Source of the DNA: Terribium retamae
GTDB lineage: Bacteria; Pseudomonadota; Alphaproteobacteria; Rhizobiales; Rhizobiaceae
Length of the DNA stretch: 64,000 nucleotides
NCBI RefSeq assembly: GCF_022347545.1
Contig: NZ_JAKREW010000030.1
Location: forward strand, 1-64,000
Direction of reading: 5' to 3'
Made by a program: the position numbers and the translations under genes. Below the pieces are notes generated by a model that had not been told where the DNA came from, searched no databases, and saw only the letters and a list, made by a program, of their open reading frames with translations. Position 1 is the first letter of the stretch; every line of letters starts with the position of its first letter. Shown here piece by piece: positions 58,517-64,000 of the stretch.

Positions 58517-60508
58517 ATGTCCGCCACGAAAATCCTCTGGGGTCAGATCCTCACCGTCTTTCTGATCGTGCTGTTCACGACCTGGGGCGCAACGCAATAT
58601 GTCGCCTGGAGCCTCGGGTTTCAGGCCCAACTCGGCACGCCCTGGTTCGTCCTCGGCGGGGTGCCCATCTACTACCCGCCCGCCATCTTCTGGTGGTGGT
58701 ATTTCTTCGATGCCTATGCGCCCGACATTTTCGCCAAAGGCGGGATCATCGCCGCGTCCGGCGGCTTCATCGCCATCGCCGTCGCCATCGGCATGTCGGT
58801 CTGGCGCGCACGCGAACAGCAGAACATCGAGACCTACGGCTCGGCCCGTTGGGCGAAGCCACAGGAGGTCAAGGCCGCGGGTCTGCTCAACCCCGATGGC
58901 GTGGTGCTCGGCAAGCTCGATCGCGACTATCTTCGCCACGACGGACCAGAGCATGTCCTGTGCTTCGCGCCGACCCGATCCGGCAAGGGCGTCGGCCTCG
59001 TCGTCCCGACTCTGTTGACCTGGCCCGGCTCCGTCGTCGTCCACGACATCAAGGGCGAGAACTGGCAACTCACAGCCGGCTTCCGATCGCAGCATGGCCG
59101 GGTGCTGCTGTTCGATCCGACCAACCCGAAATCGGCGGCCTACAATCCGCTGCTCGAGGTGCGCCGCGGCGAATGGGAGGTTCGCGACGTCCAGAACGTC
59201 GCCGACGTGCTCGTCGATCCCGAAGGCTCGCTGGAGAAGCGCAATCACTGGGAAAAGACCAGCCACTCCCTGCTGGTCGGCGCGATCCTTCATGTCCTCT
59301 ATGCCGAGAAGGACAAGACATTGGCCGGCGTCGCCGGATTCCTGTCCGACCCCAAGCGCCCGATCGAGACGACGCTGGCGGCAATGATGACCACACCGCA
59401 TCTGGGCGAAACCGGTCCACATCCGGTCATTGCCTCGACCGCTCGCGAGCTCTTGAACAAATCCGACAACGAACGATCCGGCGTGCTCTCGACCGCCATG
59501 TCGTTCCTCGGCCTCTATCGCGATCCCGTCGTCGCCGAGGTGACGCGGCGCTGTGACTGGCGCATCGCCGACCTGATCGAGGACGAGCGACCAGCCACCC
59601 TCTATCTCGTGGTGCCTCCCTCGGACATCTCGCGCACCAAGCCGCTGATCCGTCTGGTGCTCAACCAGATCGGCCGGCGGCTTACCGAGGATCTGCATAC
59701 CAAGGCGCGGCGCCATCGCGTGCTGATGATGCTCGACGAATTTCCGGCGCTTGGCCGTCTCGACTTCTTCGAGAGCGCGCTCGCCTTCATGGCCGGCTAC
59801 GGCATGAAGGCATTCCTCATCGCCCAGTCGCTCAACCAGATCGAAAAGGCCTACGGCGCCAACAACTCGATCCTCGACAACTGCCATGTGCGCGTCAGCT
59901 TTGCCACCAACGACGAGCGGACCGCCAAGCGCGTGTCGGATGCGCTCGGTACAGCCACCGAGATGAAGGCGATGAAGAACTACGCCGGTCATCGTCTTTC
60001 ACCCTGGCTCGGCCACCTGATGGTCTCGCGCTCGGAAACGGCACGACCACTGTTGACGCCTGGCGAGATCATGCAGCTACCGCCCAATGATGAAATCGTC
60101 ATGCTGGCGGCCACCCCGCCGATCCGAGCCAACAAGGCGCGCTATTTTGAGGACAAGCGCTTCAACGAGCGTGTGCTGCCGCCGCCGGACCCGGCCAGGA
60201 CCAGACGAACCACGCGAAAGGACGCCTGGACGGAACTGAAGCCGCAGGTGCCCGACGACGCCCTGCTGACCGAGATCCAGAAGGCGGAACAGGACGCCGC
60301 CAATAGCGGGTTGCGTCGGGAGCCGGAACTTCCCGATCACGTCGCCATCGTCAAGGAAACGACCGATCAGAACCCGTCCGAGGAATTCTCGGCTCTGCTC
60401 GATGACGAGCCGGAGGATGCAGCGCGCCAACGGCAGGCACTCCGCCGCCAGATGAGTGGCATCGCGCGCCAGGTCGCCTTGGACCCCAACGACAATATGG
60501 ATCTTTGA
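58517..60508 (+). CDS. traG: Type IV coupling protein TraG (VirD4-like)
   Basis: A 663-residue coupling ATPase. Membrane segments at about 10-28, 48-66 and 76-96 are followed by Walker A FAPTRSGKGVGLV (about 150-162) and Walker B VLMMLDEFPALGRLD. VSFATNDERTAKRVSDALG and the TraG-type SRSETARPLLTPGEIMQLPPNDEIVM motif are present. GAAAGGA precedes the ATG. It links the relaxase-DNA complex to the mating pore. Confidence 0.95.
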   Translation: MSATKILWGQILTVFLIVLFTTWGATQYVAWSLGFQAQLGTPWFVLGGVPIYYPPAIFWWWYFFDAYAPDIFAKGGIIAASGGFIAIAVAIGMSVWRAREQQNIETYGSARWAKPQEVKAAGLLNPDGVVLGKLDRDYLRHDGPEHVLCFAPTRSGKGVGLVVPTLLTWPGSVVVHDIKGENWQLTAGFRSQHGRVLLFDPTNPKSAAYNPLLEVRRGEWEVRDVQNVADVLVDPEGSLEKRNHWEKTSHSLLVGAILHVLYAEKDKTLAGVAGFLSDPKRPIETTLAAMMTTPHLGETGPHPVIASTARELLNKSDNERSGVLSTAMSFLGLYRDPVVAEVTRRCDWRIADLIEDERPATLYLVVPPSDISRTKPLIRLVLNQIGRRLTEDLHTKARRHRVLMMLDEFPALGRLDFFESALAFMAGYGMKAFLIAQSLNQIEKAYGANNSILDNCHVRVSFATNDERTAKRVSDALGTATEMKAMKNYAGHRLSPWLGHLMVSRSETARPLLTPGEIMQLPPNDEIVMLAATPPIRANKARYFEDKRFNERVLPPPDPARTRRTTRKDAWTELKPQVPDDALLTEIQKAEQDAANSGLRREPELPDHVAIVKETTDQNPSEEFSALLDDEPEDAARQRQALRRQMSGIARQVALDPNDNMDL

Positions 60509-60511
60509 GTC

Positions 60512-60964
60512 ATGCGCGACCGGATGAATGTGTACTTTCCGCCCGACCTGCTACGCCAGATCGCCGATCTCGCCGACCGCAAGAAGATCTCGCGCTCGGC
60601 GATCGTCGAGGCGGCAGTCGCCTCCTTCCTGTCACCAGACGGCGCTGACAAGCGTGAGGCCGCGCTCACCCGCCGTCTCGACCGGCTGACGAGGCAGGTG
60701 CAGCGGCTGGAACGCGATCTCGGCGTCACGGCCGAAACGCTTGCCCTGTTCGTCCGATTCTGGCTGTCCGTCACGCCGCCGCTGACCGGCGAGGCGCAGG
60801 CTGCCGCTCAGGCCAAGGGCCGCGAACGGTACGAGGGCTTCATCGAGACGCTGGGCCGACGCCTGCAGAAGGGTCAGAACTTCCTGCGTGAGATCCCGGA
60901 CGATGTTGCTGATGACGATCAGTCGCCAACGCCATCCGAAGACCAAGTCGCTCAGGAGTCCTAA
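60512..60964 (+). CDS. CopG/ribbon-helix-helix protein
   Basis: A 150-residue protein 3 bp after traG. RMNVYFPPDLLRQIADLADRKKISRSAIVEAAVASFL is the RHH domain; the helical rest (RLDRLTRQVQRLERDLGVTAETLALFVRFWLSVTPPL) is typical of the CopG gene between traG and trbB. Here trbB does not follow; it is the last recognisable ICE gene. Confidence 0.9.
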   Translation: MRDRMNVYFPPDLLRQIADLADRKKISRSAIVEAAVASFLSPDGADKREAALTRRLDRLTRQVQRLERDLGVTAETLALFVRFWLSVTPPLTGEAQAAAQAKGRERYEGFIETLGRRLQKGQNFLREIPDDVADDDQSPTPSEDQVAQES

Positions 60965-61008
60965 CATTTGCTACAAAATCGGCGACATTGAAAACTTGGC
61001 CGAATTTC

Positions 61009-61061
61009 TGTCACAAAAATCAGGCGCAAAAGTCCGAATTTCGCGCCTGATTTTTGCGACA
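61009..61061. repeat. 19-bp inverted repeat at the ICE break point
   Basis: TGTCACAAAAATCAGGCGC (61009-61027) and its reverse complement with one mismatch (61043-61061) flank a 15-nt spacer, AAAAGTCCGAATTTC. A CCGAATTTC word is also found just left of it (61000 region). It is AT-richer than its surroundings and sits just after copG, where the trb genes should start. It may be a recombination or transposon-end site, or a terminator. Confidence 0.7.
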
Positions 61062-61153
61062 ATCTGCATGCGGGCCATTGGCCATGGCCATTGAGTTGAT
61101 TATGACACTTTAACGACAGATGATGCGGCAACGCAGTTTGGAGGGTCATCGGA

Positions 61154-61498
61154 ATGGGTGAGAAGCGAAAGAAGATTTACGAGGCGCTTGTGAATGGTGC
61201 GACGGAAGGTCATTCCGGCAGTGACCTCTATGATTTCGTGCAAAATCGCTGCCCAAAGACATCCGGTAAGAAGATCGTTCGTGCCTCACTTTTCGCGCTG
61301 ACGGACCCGCATGTGACAGATCGCAACGTTCTAGATGTGATTTATGCGTTGGCGATAAAGCACCGAATGGACGAGGTTCGGCCCGGCGAAGATCATGACG
61401 ATGATGATGACGTGAATGCGCCAGCTCCGTCGGTGGAAAAGACAAAGAAGAAAAAGACAACATCGATGGAAAGCGACGACGCTCGCGCTGAGACCTAA
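61154..61498 (+). CDS. Small hypothetical protein with charged tail
   Basis: A 114-residue protein with GGAGG about 10 nt before the ATG. Residues 1-75 look folded (KKIYEALVNGATEGHSGSDLYDFVQNRCPKTSGKKIVRASLFAL, LDVIYALAIKHRMDEV). The tail has an acidic run DHDDDDD and a basic run KTKKKKT. I recognise no family. It lies between the ICE break point and dinB. Confidence 0.7.
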   Translation: MGEKRKKIYEALVNGATEGHSGSDLYDFVQNRCPKTSGKKIVRASLFALTDPHVTDRNVLDVIYALAIKHRMDEVRPGEDHDDDDDVNAPAPSVEKTKKKKTTSMESDDARAET

Positions 61499-61549
61499 CG
61501 GGTTCTTTAAACTCACGATTTCCGCGACAACATCAACATGAGTTATCTT

Positions 61550-62074
61550 TCAGACCGGAGCGGGCTGCTTGCTGCCCTGCTGCCGACGCGCTGGTTCGGC
61601 CTGGTGAAGATAGACAGCGAACGTGTCCCACGGCGGCGTCACGGAAAGCTGCCAGAGTATCCGGCCTACTTCGCCACGGTGATAGCCTCCGTGCAACGCT
61701 ACATGGGTCAGCATCTCCTCGCGGGTCATGTAACCCTTGTCGCCATCGGTGAAGGTGAAGGCGACGGCCTCGGAGAGTGCAGCGGGAGAGGCCGTGCCAA
61801 GGTAGTCGAGGTACCATTGGTCAGAGGACGCGACGGCGGTCCTCAGCTCATCCAATATCGGGGTTTCTTCGAGGTTGTCGGATGTAAAGCCATGCGGAAT
61901 GCCTTGCAGATGGCCGGCAAATATCCGCGAAACCACATAATAATGACTGATCAACCGAAGAGCGGTTTGTAGCTCTGTTGTATGTTTTTCGGGGTCAATC
62001 CTTTCCAGCGTATTGAATAAATCGACATTGGCCCAAGCGTGATAGTCGTAGAGCGTTTGGAGCAAGGTACTCAT
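61550..62074 (-). CDS. DinB-family protein
   Basis: A 174-residue four-helix-bundle protein. TLYDYHAWANVDLFNTLERI at the start, RLISHYYVVSRIFAGHLQGI in the middle and MLTHVALHGGYHRGEVGRILWQL near the end supply the three metal-binding histidines. The ATG at 62074 is chosen over a GTG at 62080. Many DinB-fold proteins are thiol-dependent transferases. It is divergent from a TetR gene and probably controlled by it. Confidence 0.9.
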   Translation of the reverse strand: MSTLLQTLYDYHAWANVDLFNTLERIDPEKHTTELQTALRLISHYYVVSRIFAGHLQGIPHGFTSDNLEETPILDELRTAVASSDQWYLDYLGTASPAALSEAVAFTFTDGDKGYMTREEMLTHVALHGGYHRGEVGRILWQLSVTPPWDTFAVYLHQAEPARRQQGSKQPAPV

Positions 62075-62099
62075 TGCCACCGATCCTTTCGAGGTTTAG

Positions 62100-62124
62100 A
62101 AATGTGAGCAAGTCGTTCACATTT
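62100..62124. promoter_or_regulatory. Candidate TetR operator between dinB and tetR
   Basis: AAATGTGA (62100-62107) and TCACATTT (62117-62124) form a perfect 8-bp inverted repeat with a 9-nt spacer, in the 67-bp gap between the divergent dinB and tetR genes. Size and place suit a TetR dimer site regulating both. Confidence 0.65.
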
Positions 62125-62141
62125 TCTACGGGGATGGGTTT

Positions 62142-62780
62142 TTGTCTACTCGCATTGCTAAGCAGCAATCCGTGATGCGCAAGGAGCCGCGACAGGCCCG
62201 GTCCCGCGCAACAGTCGAAACGATTGTTCAGGCCGGTGCTCGCATTCTGAGCGATGAAGGATGGGTGGGGTTCACGACGAACAGGGTCGCGGAGCTGGCC
62301 GGCGTCAGCATCGGTTCCCTTTACCAATATTTCCCCGACAAGCTCTCTCTGGTCGATGCAATCCGCCACCGCCACCTCGATGACAGCATCGCGGTGATGC
62401 GAAGAATCCGCGCGGATGGGGTATCGCCGGCAGAGTTCGCGGCGCAACTGGTGCAGGCCGTGGTCGCAGCCCATAGCGTATATCCGGGCCTGCATCGTGT
62501 CCTGCTAGACGAAGCTCCCAGCTCTGAAGGGTATCGAAACCCCAGCAGCGCATTCGAGATTGAATATCTCTCCTACTACGCCGAGGCCGTCGCCACATAC
62601 CGGAAGCGCCAGCCCAACCCGGCCGATCATGTCGCTGCCCGCGTGATTTCGGACGCGATTGATGGGGTGATCCATAATGCGGCGCGGCGTGGTGCCGTCG
62701 CCGACCCTGCGATGCAGAGGGAGCTAGTCCGCTTGATCACCCTATACCTCGGAGAGCCGGGCCAAATTCGCGAATCTTAG
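62142..62780 (+). CDS. TetR/AcrR-family regulator
   Basis: A regulator of up to 212 residues. TTG at 62142 has GGGGATGGG upstream; ATG at 62175 lacks a ribosome site, so the TTG is preferred with some doubt. The helix-turn-helix reads RATVETIVQAGARILSDEGWVGFTTNRVAELAGVSIGSLYQYFPDKLSLVDAI. The C-terminal ligand domain is not recognisable as to ligand. It is divergent from dinB and overlaps the convergent MFS gene by 4 bp at their stops. Confidence 0.9.
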   Translation: MSTRIAKQQSVMRKEPRQARSRATVETIVQAGARILSDEGWVGFTTNRVAELAGVSIGSLYQYFPDKLSLVDAIRHRHLDDSIAVMRRIRADGVSPAEFAAQLVQAVVAAHSVYPGLHRVLLDEAPSSEGYRNPSSAFEIEYLSYYAEAVATYRKRQPNPADHVAARVISDAIDGVIHNAARRGAVADPAMQRELVRLITLYLGEPGQIRES

Positions 62781-63991
62781 GCGTTCTGCAACACCGTTAC
62801 CTCGACTGATGGTCGGCGGCGGCTGAGCAAAAACAGGATCAGAAGCGCGCCGGAAGAACATAGTATAGCGAGGCCAAGGAGGGCGGGGCTACCAAATCGG
62901 GTCAGCAAACCGATAAGGATCGGAGGTGATGCAGCCGAAATCAGATTGAGCGGTAGTGCGATGCGCGACGTTGCTTTGGCAAATTCGTCCTTGTCGTAAA
63001 ACACCAAAGGGATCGTGGCTCGGGATACCGCCAGCGCGCCGCTGCCCAGGCCATAGATCAGGATGAAGCCGACGATGGTCCAATAGGTACCATCGCCCAC
63101 GATGAGCAGCAGCATGGCGACAGGCAAGCCGATACCGGCGACGAGGCCGGTGGTGATCCCATCCCATCGACCGCCACCGACGAAATCCAGTCCCCGAGCA
63201 CATACCTGGATGACGCCCAGCATCGCGCCGAAGGTAATCGCTTGGGACGTTGGTAGTCCCTTCGCCTGCAATAGTTCGATCAGCACGGCAGAAAACCCGA
63301 AGGTAACGAAGGCATTGAGCGCAATTGCTGTCACGATGAGAGCGAATGTGCCTTTGCGTGCAATAGTAGTCGGCCCAGTTGCCGGCTTTGACGGACTCAC
63401 CGCCTCCCCTAGAGATGCCCTGCGCGGCAAGCCGAAGAAATAAAACGGGAGGCAAACCAGCACCATCATCGCCGCATAGGCGAGGCAGGTGCCACGCCAG
63501 CCAACCGCCTCAGAAATAAATGCGGTCGTCGGCCAAAAGACGCTGCTCGACAGCCCCGTCACCAACATGAGTGCGCCGATGGCGCTCTTGGCGCTCCGGC
63601 CAGCGACTTCATTGAGCATGATATAGGCAGCTGTGGTCAGCGTGGCGCTGCCGGCCGTGCCCAGGATCACCCAGGCGGCGAAATAAAGCATTGGTCCTGT
63701 TGAAACGGAAAGCAGCAAAAAGCCGGGCGGCGCGAGAATAGCCCCGGCCATCATTACGCGACGGGCACCGAACCGCATAAATCCCTTCGCCAGCACCGGA
63801 GCCCACAGGCCCATGACAACATACAGGACTGAACTGCCAGCGAAGACCGCCTCGATGTTCATATCAAGATCGGCGGCGATCTGCCTGCCGATGATTGCGG
63901 GAAGGCTGACCGTACCCCACCCGATGACCTGCGTCACGGCAAGGACAAAGAGGACACCGATGATTTTCCTGTCGGGTCCCGAGAACCGCAT
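62777..63991 (-). CDS. MFS transporter
   Basis: A 404-residue, 12-helix transporter. FMRFGARRVMMAGAILAPPGFLLL is the motif-A-like loop after helix 2, and a basic middle loop (PSKPATGPTTIARKG) splits the halves. It resembles small-molecule or drug exporters of the YbfB/oxalate:formate-like groups more than the ACS importers elsewhere in the window. Its stop overlaps that of tetR (convergent). The gene is complete; upstream sequence is cut by the window end. Confidence 0.85.
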   Translation of the reverse strand: MRFSGPDRKIIGVLFVLAVTQVIGWGTVSLPAIIGRQIAADLDMNIEAVFAGSSVLYVVMGLWAPVLAKGFMRFGARRVMMAGAILAPPGFLLLSVSTGPMLYFAAWVILGTAGSATLTTAAYIMLNEVAGRSAKSAIGALMLVTGLSSSVFWPTTAFISEAVGWRGTCLAYAAMMVLVCLPFYFFGLPRRASLGEAVSPSKPATGPTTIARKGTFALIVTAIALNAFVTFGFSAVLIELLQAKGLPTSQAITFGAMLGVIQVCARGLDFVGGGRWDGITTGLVAGIGLPVAMLLLIVGDGTYWTIVGFILIYGLGSGALAVSRATIPLVFYDKDEFAKATSRIALPLNLISAASPPILIGLLTRFGSPALLGLAILCSSGALLILFLLSRRRPSVEVTVLQNA

Positions 63992-64000
63992 AGAGCCTGC

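Noticed and set aside
58322..59992. 556-codon open frame on the minus strand
   Set aside because: It is antisense to the relaxase end and traG, whose motifs are unmistakable; its composition is that of a shadow frame.
1..64000. CRISPR arrays, tRNA or rRNA genes, integrase and att sites
   Set aside because: No regularly spaced repeats, no recognisable RNA genes and no tyrosine or serine recombinase gene were found by eye; ICE ends must lie outside the window or be lost.

Overview
The window is accessory DNA from an alphaproteobacterium, most likely of the order Hyphomicrobiales (rhizobial group). Two things point there: a RIME-like palindromic intergenic repeat at 39211-39313, and an integrative/conjugative-element (ICE) backbone of the kind common in Rhizobiales and sphingomonads. 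No rRNA, tRNA, CRISPR array or integrase was found. The first ~130 bases are pure C/G runs and look like a contig-end artefact, not biology.

Layout. (1) 130-2974: left part of the ICE-type backbone, with a Toprim/DUF7146 protein whose 5' end is lost, a DUF2493 (SLOG) protein and a small membrane protein. (2) 3014-4356: an intact ISAzo13-like insertion sequence with inverted repeats and a TAA target duplication. (3) 4539-48636: about 44 kb of catabolic cargo, almost all on the minus strand. (4) 49584-60964: right part of the backbone in the usual order: ssb, XRE, DUF2285, DUF6499/DUF2285 (frameshifted), AlpA-like HTH, repA, parA, RHH, DUF2840, traF, DUF736, lytic transglycosylase, DUF3363 relaxase, traG and copG. 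The trb mating-pair genes expected after copG are missing. (5) 61154-63991: a small unknown gene, then a dinB/tetR/MFS group that looks unrelated to the ICE.

The cargo contains several modules. An M20 deacylase, MFS transporter, trpB, trpA and class V aminotransferase form a probable operon divergent from a GntR/UTRA regulator. A hydantoinase/acetone-carboxylase-type enzyme (HyuA, HyuB and a small zinc-finger subunit) is followed, in coordinate order, by a kynurenine-formamidase-like hydrolase, a branched-chain-amino-acid-type ABC importer and a TRAP importer. A complete gentisate route is present: 3-hydroxybenzoate 6-hydroxylase, gentisate 1,2-dioxygenase, and one polypeptide fusing an HCCA-isomerase (kappa-GST-like) domain to a fumarylpyruvate-hydrolase-like domain. 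Beyond it lie a second MFS, a cyclase-family hydrolase, an aldehyde dehydrogenase, a 4,5-dihydroxyphthalate-decarboxylase homologue, a zinc alcohol dehydrogenase, an NCS1 permease and a dienelactone hydrolase fused to an NTF2-like domain.

The strongest new observation is a regulon visible by eye. Four minus-strand promoters (18084-18129, 24519-24564, 28188-28233, 38943-38989) share a TTGACA -35 box, a 17-bp spacer and a TTATCG/TTAGCG -10 box. Each is framed by the inverted repeat TTTT(A/G)TCG-N17-CGATAAAA with exactly the same spacing. They lead into the carboxylase, ABC, TRAP and gentisate operons. One site lies in the divergent gap between the TRAP operon and a GntR/FCD regulator (28487-29188), the natural candidate to bind all four. 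A segmental duplication (a dctM 3' fragment at 18371-18464, a hyuA fragment at 24340-24459, and near-identical promoters beside each) shows how the ABC cassette came to lie between the TRAP and carboxylase operons. Nested insertion sequences (IS21 inside an IS5-family remnant; an IS630 remnant) mark further rearrangement.
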